Positions 7,450-15,025 of a stretch of DNA of 41,122 nucleotides are shown here, piece after piece. Made by a program: the position numbers and the translations under genes. Source of the DNA: CAYWRZ01 sp964460845. GTDB lineage: Bacteria > Bacteroidota > Bacteroidia > Flavobacteriales_D > UBA2798. Position 1 is the first letter of the stretch, and the number at the start of each line of letters is the position of its first letter. Location of the stretch: contig CAYWRZ010000023.1 in the NCBI GenBank assembly GCA_964460845.1, positions 1-41,122 of the forward strand, read 5' to 3'. The notes below the pieces were generated by a model. The model made no database searches, had not been told where the DNA came from, and was given only the letters and a program-made list of their open reading frames with translations.

Positions 7450-9525
7450 ATGAAAATCCTATATACACTTCTTTTCCTGCTGGCCGGTCTTGCGGCAAGC
7501 GCACAACAAAAAGACATTCCCTTTGAAAGGGATCAGTTTAAAGATCGCAGAGACGAATTCAAAGATGCGAATAGAGCCTTTAAGCAAGGTAGCGATCTCT
7601 TCCAGTCGGGACAATACGAGCTGGCTTTTCCGCTGCTCGAAAAAGCGTACGACTTTAACCCCAACTATTCGAAGCTGAATTACATGATGGGTGTGTGTGT
7701 GCTCGCTTCGAGCAATAAGTTCCGTGCGCAGGAATATTTTCTCAAAGCCTATGAGCTTAATCCTTCAGTGACACCCGATATCAACCTGATGGTAGGACAG
7801 GGCTATCATTTCAACGCCCGTTGGGACGATGCCATCCGGCATTACGAATACCACCGCAAGGTGCTCAACCCCAAAAACACCGACACACTGCTTTACATCA
7901 ACAAAAAGATTGAAGAATGCCGTACCGGCAAAGAATTGATGGCTAAGCCCGAACGCGTATGGATCGATAACCTGGGGCCGCAAATCAATACCGAATACCC
8001 CGAATACAGTCCGTTTATTTCGGTCGATGAATCGGTGCTTATTTTTACCGGTCGCCGTAACGACACAAGAGGCGGAGGCAGGGATCAGAACGACGGTAAA
8101 TTTTTTGAAGACGTGTACATTGCTCACCGCGATGCCAAAGGCGGATGGAAAAAATCCGAAAATATCGGAGAACAAATCAACTCGCCTAACCACGATGCCC
8201 CTTCGGGACTGTCGCCCGACGGCAAAACACTTTTCGTATTTTACGGCTGGAGAGGAAATGGTGATATCTACGCCTCGCAGCTCAAAGACGGAGTGTATTC
8301 CAAACCCGAAAAATTAGGCGTAAATACCAAACATTATGAATCTTCGGCCTCTGTTTCTTCCGACGGAAAAGAGCTGTATTTCGCTTCGCGTCGCCCCGAT
8401 GGATTCGGCGAGGAAGATATCTACGTGAGCTATTGGGACGAAAAGAAAAAAGACTGGGGACCTGCGCAAAGCCTGGGACCTATCATCAACACCAAAGAGC
8501 GGGAAACGGCCGTATTCCTGCATCCCGATGGCGAAACGCTTTACTTCTCTTCCAAAGGACATAATACCATGGGGGGCTTCGATATTTTTATGAGTAAAAG
8601 AGTGGATGGCAAATGGACTAAACCCATTAACCTGGGCTATCCCATCAACTCCCCGGGCGATGATGTATTTTTCGTCGTGTCGGGAAGCGGACGTTACGGG
8701 TATTATTCTTCCTATCGCAGCGATGGCTATGGCGAACAGGATATTTACCGCATCACTTTCTTAGGTCCGGTAAAACAACCGCTTACCAATTCTGAAGACA
8801 ACCTCCTGGCCAGTCTGACCCATCCGGTCAAAGAGGTGGTGATCGAGCCCAAAGTGGAAGTGCGTTCTTCGAACCTGACCATTCTCAAAGGAGTAGTGCG
8901 CGATGCCAAGACGCAGCAGCCGCTCGAAGCCCGTATCGACCTCTTTGATAACGAAAAAAACGAGCTGGTGGCCTCTTTTAACAGCGATTCCAAAACAGGG
9001 GCTTACCTCGTGTCGCTGCCTGCCGGTAAAAACTACGGTATATCGGTCAAAACCGACGGTTACCTGTTTCATTCCGAAAACTTCGACCTGCCGAAAGCTT
9101 CGGGCTACCGCCAATATGAGAAAAACGTTGACCTCAAAAAAGTGGAAGTGGGGCAATCTATTGTGCTGCGCAACATTTTCTTTGATCTCGACAAGGCTAC
9201 ACTTCGTCCGGCCTCGACCGCAGAGCTGGAGCGTTTGACCAAGCTGCTCACCGAGAACCCCACGCTGCGCATCGAAATTTCGGGACATACCGATAGTCAG
9301 GGAGACGACAGCTACAACCAACGCCTTTCCGAATCGCGTGCTAAAACGGTGGTAGAATACCTCGTGGGCAAAGGAATTAACGCTTCGCGTCTCGAATACA
9401 AAGGCTACGGCGAAACCCAGCTTATCGTGTCCGACGCTGAAATTGCCAAGCTGAAAACCCGTGCCGAAAAAGACGAAGCGCACCAGCAAAACCGTCGTAC
9501 CGAGTTTAAAATTCTCAGCAAGTAA
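7450..9525 (+). CDS. TPR-PD40-CRD-OmpA protein (PorE-like)
   Basis: 691 aa. Domain order: signal peptide (1-18); TPR-like helices (about 30-150); PD40 beta-propeller (about 175-440, with blades such as SSDGKELYFASRRPDG and SSKGHNTMGGFDIFMS); carboxypeptidase-regulatory-like domain (about 475-560); OmpA C-terminal peptidoglycan-binding domain (about 566-691, with NIFFDLDKATLRP and SGHTDSQGDDSYNQRLSESRA). This is the domain order described for PorE, a T9SS component that anchors to peptidoglycan, but the same architecture has many paralogues in Bacteroidota, so the gene name is withheld. A T9SS cargo in the window (15026-17443) shows that the organism uses the pathway. Confidence 0.85.
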   Translation: MKILYTLLFLLAGLAASAQQKDIPFERDQFKDRRDEFKDANRAFKQGSDLFQSGQYELAFPLLEKAYDFNPNYSKLNYMMGVCVLASSNKFRAQEYFLKAYELNPSVTPDINLMVGQGYHFNARWDDAIRHYEYHRKVLNPKNTDTLLYINKKIEECRTGKELMAKPERVWIDNLGPQINTEYPEYSPFISVDESVLIFTGRRNDTRGGGRDQNDGKFFEDVYIAHRDAKGGWKKSENIGEQINSPNHDAPSGLSPDGKTLFVFYGWRGNGDIYASQLKDGVYSKPEKLGVNTKHYESSASVSSDGKELYFASRRPDGFGEEDIYVSYWDEKKKDWGPAQSLGPIINTKERETAVFLHPDGETLYFSSKGHNTMGGFDIFMSKRVDGKWTKPINLGYPINSPGDDVFFVVSGSGRYGYYSSYRSDGYGEQDIYRITFLGPVKQPLTNSEDNLLASLTHPVKEVVIEPKVEVRSSNLTILKGVVRDAKTQQPLEARIDLFDNEKNELVASFNSDSKTGAYLVSLPAGKNYGISVKTDGYLFHSENFDLPKASGYRQYEKNVDLKKVEVGQSIVLRNIFFDLDKATLRPASTAELERLTKLLTENPTLRIEISGHTDSQGDDSYNQRLSESRAKTVVEYLVGKGINASRLEYKGYGETQLIVSDAEIAKLKTRAEKDEAHQQNRRTEFKILSK

Positions 9526-9641
9526 AGAGCGAGCGAACATTCAGCATACTTGTTTTTTGGCGCTGTAATCTTATTGCATTTGTTCCGATCTCCGCGCATA
9601 CACGTGAAGTGTCGCGATATCCGAATGTGCAGCGGCTTTCT

Positions 9642-9649
9642 TATCTTTG
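9642..9649 (+). promoter_or_regulatory. Bacteroidota -7 promoter element for rmuC
   Basis: TATCTTTG, an exact match, lies 18 bp before the ATG at 9668. It overlaps an in-frame TTG at 9647, which is therefore not the start. Confidence 0.6.
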
Positions 9650-9667
9650 CGCAGTAAATTGAAAGAA

Positions 9668-11035
9668 ATGGATCTGCTCGCACTTTTAATCGGATTGGCC
9701 ATCGGAGCCTTACTGGGTTACCTGTTTGCCTTGCGTCGTCGGACACCCACGCAGGATACCGATTTAGCCATGCTGCAACGCGTAGAGGCGCTCGAAACCG
9801 AGAATCGCAGTGTACGCGAAGAGCGCAGCCGGATAGAAGGGAACCTTGAACGCGCCCGCGAAGTGTTTCGCGATATGGAAGAAAAGCTGCGTAATGAGCA
9901 GGAGCAAAACCGAACGCTTATTGCCGACCTTTCTAAAGCTACGGCCCAACGAGCGGCTATCGAAGAAAAGCTACAGGTGCAGCAAAAAGAAATTGAGCAG
10001 CTTCAGCAGAAGTTTACCCTCGAATTTGAAAACATTGCTAATCGTTTGCTCGAAGAAAAATCGCAGCGTTTTACCGAGCAGAACCGTACCAACCTCGATG
10101 ATATTCTAAAGCCGCTTTCTGAAAAAATAAAAGATTTCGAAAAGAAAGTGCACGACGTGTATGTGAACGAAGCGCGCGAACGGGCTTCGCTCAAAGAGCA
10201 GTTAGGCATGTTGCACCAGCTTAACCAGCAGATGAGCACCGAGGCGCAAAACCTGACCCGGGCGCTGAAAGGCGAATCGAAAACCCAGGGTAATTGGGGC
10301 GAATATATCCTCGAAAATATTCTGGAGCGATCGGGGCTGGTCAAAGATCGGGAATATGTGACCCAGCAAAGTCTTACCGGCGAGCAGGGGCAACGTCTTC
10401 GCCCCGACGTGATCATCAACCTGCCCGACAAAAAGCACCTTGTTATCGACTCTAAAGTATCGATAAAAGCGTATGAAGAATATACGCGTGCTGAAGATGA
10501 AACGCAGAAAAATGCAGCGCTGCGCGAGCACCTGAGCTCTGTCCGCAAGCATATTCGTGATCTGAGCGAAAAAAATTACCAGCACCTGTATGGCTTACAG
10601 ACACTCGATTTTGTGCTGATGTTCGTGCCGATGGAACCGGTATTCGCCCTGGCGGTACAGCATGATCCCGATATTTTTTCAGATGCTTTTGATCGGAACA
10701 TCGTGATGGTGAGTCCTTCGACCTTATTGGCTACGCTTCGCACCGTAGCCAGCATTTGGCGGCACGAGAACCAAAACCGCAATGCGGTCGAAATTGCACG
10801 GCAGGGTGGCGCTTTGTACGATAAGTTCGTAGGTTTTGTCGAGGACATGGACAAAATTCGCCGCGATATCGATTCGGCGCTTCGTTCGCACGACAGTGCC
10901 ATGAATAAGCTCAAAACCGGCTCGGGCAACCTGGTGCGTCGTGCCGAAGAAATACGAAAGCTGGGGGCCAAGGCCAGCAAGCAGCTTCCCGCCCGATGGC
11001 TCGACGAGGAGCTTCCTGAAAAGGGAGAGGAATAG
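9668..11035 (+). CDS. rmuC: RmuC-family DNA recombination protein
   Basis: 455 aa. An N-terminal membrane anchor (about 3-20, LLALLIGLAIGALLGYLFAL) is followed by a long coiled coil (about 35-200) and the RmuC domain (about 215-400), with hallmarks GNWGEYILENILERSGL, VIDSKVSIKAYEEY, FVPMEPVFALA and VMVSPSTLLATLRT. RmuC proteins are predicted nuclease-fold proteins that limit DNA inversions and rearrangements. Start choice: the ATG at 9668 follows the -7 element; a longer TTG reading is rejected. The family is certain; the biochemical activity is not established from sequence. Confidence 0.93.
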   Translation: MDLLALLIGLAIGALLGYLFALRRRTPTQDTDLAMLQRVEALETENRSVREERSRIEGNLERAREVFRDMEEKLRNEQEQNRTLIADLSKATAQRAAIEEKLQVQQKEIEQLQQKFTLEFENIANRLLEEKSQRFTEQNRTNLDDILKPLSEKIKDFEKKVHDVYVNEARERASLKEQLGMLHQLNQQMSTEAQNLTRALKGESKTQGNWGEYILENILERSGLVKDREYVTQQSLTGEQGQRLRPDVIINLPDKKHLVIDSKVSIKAYEEYTRAEDETQKNAALREHLSSVRKHIRDLSEKNYQHLYGLQTLDFVLMFVPMEPVFALAVQHDPDIFSDAFDRNIVMVSPSTLLATLRTVASIWRHENQNRNAVEIARQGGALYDKFVGFVEDMDKIRRDIDSALRSHDSAMNKLKTGSGNLVRRAEEIRKLGAKASKQLPARWLDEELPEKGEE

Positions 11036-11176
11036 ATGCCGGTAGGCGCTCGTTTACCGGGTGTGTGAAAAGAAATTAATATAGTATCTTCATATAAACC
11101 ACAGGATTTCGCGTTTTATGCCTTATCATACAGACCCTATTTTACGGCCTAATCAAAAAATCTTGAGAGCGACAAA

Positions 11177-12463
11177 TTGTCAAAAAAAACAGTGAGGCTG
11201 AAGCGGTTCAATACATATATCCTGATTATAGCGGCCTTGCTGTTAGTGGTGGCTTGCAAAACCCGTCCTGCGCCCGCTTCCCGTAATTCCATCTCGGAGC
11301 GTTATCCGCTAAGGCCCGAATATTCCGTGTTTCAAGCCGATACCTCTTCGACCTTGCTTTATTTTCGCGTGCAAACTTCCGATTTGCTCTATACCCGCAG
11401 CGAGAGTGAAGATTTTTCGGCATACATCCGTCTTTCTTACCGCGTATCGCCCGTCGATGCGGCTAAGCAGGTTACCGACAGCGGTTCCATACGCCTTACC
11501 GATGTACGCCGTGGACAGGAAGCCCGTGAACTGAACGGAGAGATACCCCTTTCGCTCGAATGGGGAAAAAACTACCGCTTACACCTTACGTTGCAAGACC
11601 AAAAAAGAGGTTCGAAGGCACAGACCGAATTGCTTATTTATAAAACCAATACACTTAACCGGCAGTTTTTTAAAGTTTCCGATTATCCAAACGGGCGACT
11701 GGCTTTTAACGCATACCCGGCTGCCGGACAGGTGCAGATCTATGCGCCTTGGCACAGCGGAAAGTCGCTCAGCATACGCTATTACCGCCGTCGGTTTGGC
11801 TCGGCACCACCGCCTTTTGCCGATTTTCGTTTTCAGTCTTTCAATTACAGCGCCGACTCCTTGTTTACCGCATCGCTCGATGCCGAAGGTTACGCCCGTT
11901 TAACGCTCAACCCCGACGGATTTTACCACATTCTGACCGATACCTCCTCGCGCGACGGACTCACGCTTTTTGTCATGCCCGACTATTTTCCCAAAGTGAG
12001 CACCTCTGAAATGCTCATGGATCCGCTGCGTTACATTTGCTCTTCGGCCGAATACGTCGAAATCAAAAACGCAACCGATAAAAAGCTGGCCGTCGATAAT
12101 TTTTGGCTTCAGCGCAGTGGAAGCCGCGAACGGGCACGCGAGCTGATTAGGCAGTTTTATTCAAGAATCGAAGAAGCCAACCGACTTTATACTTCATACA
12201 TAGAAGGCTGGAAAACCGATCGCGGTATGATTTCGCTCATTTTCGGCGAGCCACCCTACAAAGAACGCGGCGAACAAGCCGAAGTATGGATATACGGTGA
12301 CCGCTACAGCTCAGCATCGCTGCGTTTTAATTTTGCCAAAGTGAACAATCCTTTTACCGATAACGACTATTTCTTACAGCGCAGTCCGGCTTACAAACCG
12401 GCCTGGTACAAAGCCGTAGAAACCTGGCGCTCGGGAAGAGCTTATTCGTATTCTACCTATTAA
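11177..12463 (+). CDS. GWxTD-domain lipoprotein
   Basis: About 428 aa with a lipoprotein signal peptide whose lipobox ends VVAC (Cys27), so it is probably anchored in the outer membrane. The middle is beta-rich and unrecognised. The C-terminal part carries the GWxTD motif (YIEGWKTDRGMISLIFGEP, near residue 340), the defining feature of a Bacteroidota domain of unknown function. No ATG is suitable: the frame offers TTG at 11177 or GTG at 11192, and either gives a functional signal. It abuts rlmB with no spacer (TAA then ATG), so the two are cotranscribed. Confidence 0.85.
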   Translation: MSKKTVRLKRFNTYILIIAALLLVVACKTRPAPASRNSISERYPLRPEYSVFQADTSSTLLYFRVQTSDLLYTRSESEDFSAYIRLSYRVSPVDAAKQVTDSGSIRLTDVRRGQEARELNGEIPLSLEWGKNYRLHLTLQDQKRGSKAQTELLIYKTNTLNRQFFKVSDYPNGRLAFNAYPAAGQVQIYAPWHSGKSLSIRYYRRRFGSAPPPFADFRFQSFNYSADSLFTASLDAEGYARLTLNPDGFYHILTDTSSRDGLTLFVMPDYFPKVSTSEMLMDPLRYICSSAEYVEIKNATDKKLAVDNFWLQRSGSRERARELIRQFYSRIEEANRLYTSYIEGWKTDRGMISLIFGEPPYKERGEQAEVWIYGDRYSSASLRFNFAKVNNPFTDNDYFLQRSPAYKPAWYKAVETWRSGRAYSYSTY

Positions 12464-13213
12464 ATGGAACCTACACACGAAAATCAGGATCTTATTTTCG
12501 GCATACGTGCCGTGATTGAAGCCATACGCTCCGATAAAGTAGTTAATAAAGTGCTGGTGCAGCGCGGTCTGCAAAACGAGCTGTTTAATGAGCTTCGCAA
12601 TACGCTACGCGAAACGGATATTCCGCTGCAGTTTGTGCCGCCCGAAAAATTACAGCGCATAACCCGTAAAAATCACCAGGGCGTGATTGCCTTTACGAGT
12701 CCGGTAGCCTATCACCGTGTCGAAGATTTGTTGCCGCAGGTGTTCGAGGCGGGGCGTGTGCCGCTGCTGCTTATGCTTGACCGGGTTACTGATGTGCGCA
12801 ATTTCGGCGCGATATGCCGTACCGCAGAATGTATGGGCGTCGATGCCGTGATAGTGCCTTCGCGGGGCGGAGCGCTTGTTACTTCCGATGCGATCAAAAC
12901 TTCGGCCGGGGCATTGCACCGCTTGCCGGTATGCCGCGAAGACAATCTCAAAGACGTAATTGCCTACCTTTCCGACTCCGGATTGCAGGTAGTGGCCTGT
13001 ACCGAAAAATCGGATAAGCCGCTGGCTTCGGTCACTTTCGAGCAGCCTACCCTGCTCATTATGGGTTCGGAAGAAGACGGTATTTCGGGCGAATACCTGC
13101 GTCGTGCGCACCATAAAGTGAAAATCCCGATGAGCGGCAACATCGAATCGCTCAACGTATCGGTAGCTTGCGGAATGTTGCTGTACGAAGTGGTAAGGCA
13201 GCGTATCGCCTAA
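12464..13213 (+). CDS. rlmB: TrmH/SpoU-family rRNA 2'-O-methyltransferase
   Basis: 249 aa, the usual size for RlmB, which methylates the 2'-O of G2251 in 23S rRNA using S-adenosylmethionine. An N-terminal substrate-binding domain (about 8-85: DLIFGIRAVIEAI, KNHQGVIAF) is followed by the SPOUT knot domain with motif 1 RNFGAICRTAECMGVDAV, motif 2 LLIMGSEEDGIS and motif 3 IPMSGNIESLNVSVACG. Family membership is certain. The exact target (RlmB or a TrmH paralogue) rests on the domain layout. It is coupled to the GWxTD lipoprotein upstream and converges on the next gene with a 6-bp gap and no obvious terminator. Confidence 0.93.
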   Translation: MEPTHENQDLIFGIRAVIEAIRSDKVVNKVLVQRGLQNELFNELRNTLRETDIPLQFVPPEKLQRITRKNHQGVIAFTSPVAYHRVEDLLPQVFEAGRVPLLLMLDRVTDVRNFGAICRTAECMGVDAVIVPSRGGALVTSDAIKTSAGALHRLPVCREDNLKDVIAYLSDSGLQVVACTEKSDKPLASVTFEQPTLLIMGSEEDGISGEYLRRAHHKVKIPMSGNIESLNVSVACGMLLYEVVRQRIA

Positions 13214-13219
13214 TCCGAA

Positions 13220-14779
13220 TTAAACGACTCCAGCCTTTGGTCGGGCGGTTTGTGCTTGCCTTCTCTTAACGCATTCTGCAAAACTTTCACCACTCAGGTG
13301 GGCGTCGAGCCAGGCCAGTACATCTACATATTCCAATACCACACTTTCTACCGGATTGCCGAATAAGGCTTCCAACTCGATCTGCATTTTTTCATAAATC
13401 TCTTTCCGGTCGAGCGCATTCTGCGGTTTTATCAGTTTTTTCAGGTAACTCAGCACAATACTTTCGGCCTGGTAATCTTTTTCTTTTTTGTTGAGAAAAC
13501 GCGCCGTCGATTTGATGCTGTATTCCAGCAATTCATGGTTGCCTAACTCGTAATGAATAAGCAGGTTAAGCAGGTGGGCAAAATTGTAGATGTCGTGCCG
13601 CAGGGTTTGCTCGCTGTCGTTGAGCACCGTGTTAATCCATTGCAGCGATTCTTTGTGTTTTCCTGCTCCGAAAAAGGCATAAGCAATAGTGTAAGTAAAC
13701 AGTAGCCGCTGTTCTTTGTTGATGCGATCGCCGTAACGTTCCAGCTCCGCGAACAGGGTTTCGGACAGCGCTACGGCCGATTCAAAATCGCCACTTTTAT
13801 TCAGCAGCATCAGTCGCGCGATATGTGTCGAGCTGAAAATTTTTAATTCGATTGCGGGCGTATTGAATCCTTCTTCGCGGGTAAGCAGCGTAAACTGCGG
13901 AATCAGTCCCAGCGCATCGGCGTAACGTCCGCTGTCTATATAGCAATAAAGCAGGCTGGTTAATGTTTTCAGGTATCGTTTGGCCAATTCGCTGCGAATA
14001 TGCGGATGCTGGTCGAAAATTTCCTGCACCCTGCGGAAATGGTTTACAGCTTCGTCGTATTCGCGGTTCGTATGTGCACAAAGTCCTTTGATGTAATAGC
14101 AAATGGTAGAGGCTCTTTTTGAAAGGGCTGTGTTTTTTCCTTTTATCAGGTGGTGGTTTTCAATCTCCGACACCGCCTGTCGTTCTTCCCGATTGTGGGC
14201 AAAGCCTTCTTTACGGAACACATAATTGATACGGCTGTAAATGATATGATATTCGGCCAGGTTACGGAGTTTTTCAATCACATCGGCTTCTTCCTGAATC
14301 AGCGCATTCAGGTCTTTGTTGAACTCGCCCGATTCGTAATCTTCTTCCAGCAACTGTTTTTCGATGCTGATCAGATCCGACCAATCGTAGAAGCTTTCGT
14401 GCGCTTCGGCCATTTTTTTGGCGCGTTGCAGAAACTTATGACATTCTTTGTACAGTCCTTTTTTAAAAAGGATTTCGATATTTTTAATTTCTTGCCTCAG
14501 CAAGGCGGCGGGCGATAAATCGGCCTGATAATTACGCAGGCTTTTCAGAATAAGCCGGTACAGGTGGTTTTTTTCGGAAGCAAAATGTCGAATAAATGTT
14601 TCCGATTTAAACTGCGTTTTGAGCGCCGTTTCATTATACTTACGCTGACGATCTATCGCATCGAAAATCTTGAGATAATTTTTTTCTCCGTCCTGTAAAG
14701 AAGAACTGAGCTTAAAAAACCGTTTCTCCGACTTCGTCAGCGATTTGATGAGGTCAAATAATTCGGTACTGGGTTTCAT
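13220..14779 (-). CDS. Hypothetical alpha-helical (TPR-like) protein
   Basis: 519 aa, not recognised beyond an all-helical repeat architecture. There is no signal peptide, so it is probably cytosolic. The N-terminus (ELFDLIKSLTKSEKRFFKL) is charged and typical of a Bacteroidota family of about 500-residue hypothetical proteins. Degenerate TPR-like helix pairs run from about residue 90 to 480 (for example YYIKGLCAHTNREYDEAVNHF and YAFFGAGKHKESLQWI). The C-terminus is basic. The 246-bp region upstream is shared with the divergent M1 peptidase gene. Confidence 0.75.
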   Translation of the reverse strand: MKPSTELFDLIKSLTKSEKRFFKLSSSLQDGEKNYLKIFDAIDRQRKYNETALKTQFKSETFIRHFASEKNHLYRLILKSLRNYQADLSPAALLRQEIKNIEILFKKGLYKECHKFLQRAKKMAEAHESFYDWSDLISIEKQLLEEDYESGEFNKDLNALIQEEADVIEKLRNLAEYHIIYSRINYVFRKEGFAHNREERQAVSEIENHHLIKGKNTALSKRASTICYYIKGLCAHTNREYDEAVNHFRRVQEIFDQHPHIRSELAKRYLKTLTSLLYCYIDSGRYADALGLIPQFTLLTREEGFNTPAIELKIFSSTHIARLMLLNKSGDFESAVALSETLFAELERYGDRINKEQRLLFTYTIAYAFFGAGKHKESLQWINTVLNDSEQTLRHDIYNFAHLLNLLIHYELGNHELLEYSIKSTARFLNKKEKDYQAESIVLSYLKKLIKPQNALDRKEIYEKMQIELEALFGNPVESVVLEYVDVLAWLDAHLSGESFAECVKRRQAQTARPKAGVV

Positions 14780-14904
14780 AGGATTGCTATATAAGAACCG
14801 AATTAAATTTAGGCATAGTCAGGTTTTTACGCTGCTTTTATGAGGCAACGGTAGTAAATAGGAGTTCAACGGTAATGCCTTTCCAGACTCTCTGCCGGAT
14901 TAAG

Positions 14905-14912
14905 TATATTTG
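14905..14912 (+). promoter_or_regulatory. Bacteroidota -7 promoter element for the M1 peptidase
   Basis: TATATTTG, an exact match. Transcription would start near 14918, giving a leader of about 108 nt before the ATG at 15026; that leader contains the hairpin at 14932-14992. Confidence 0.55.
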
Positions 14913-14931
14913 AGTAGTGACACTGCTATCG

Positions 14932-14992
14932 TTTTTCCACACCACCTGCCTGTAAAGGGTGTTTTTACCCCGGTAAGGCGTGGTGTAAAAAA
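14932..14992 (+). other. Structured leader / branched inverted repeat
   Basis: ACACCAC (14939-14945) pairs with GTGGTGT (14980-14986), GCCT with AGGC just inside, and an inner GGGT...ACCC forms a second small stem. The structure is flanked by T5 (14932-14936) and A6 (14987-14992). On the minus strand it would look like a terminator, but it lies between divergent gene starts, so a 5'-leader role is also possible. Confidence 0.5.
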
Positions 14993-15025
14993 GAGAGGTG
15001 CGACACATTTTATTAAATCCTGAAA

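Noticed and set aside
9647..9667. TTG start for rmuC at 9647
   Set aside because: It overlaps the -7 element at 9642-9649; the ATG at 9668 gives the normal RmuC N-terminal anchor.
11039..11060. Hairpin CCGGTA...TACCGG after rmuC
   Set aside because: 6-bp stem, 10-nt loop and no T-tract, so not an intrinsic terminator.
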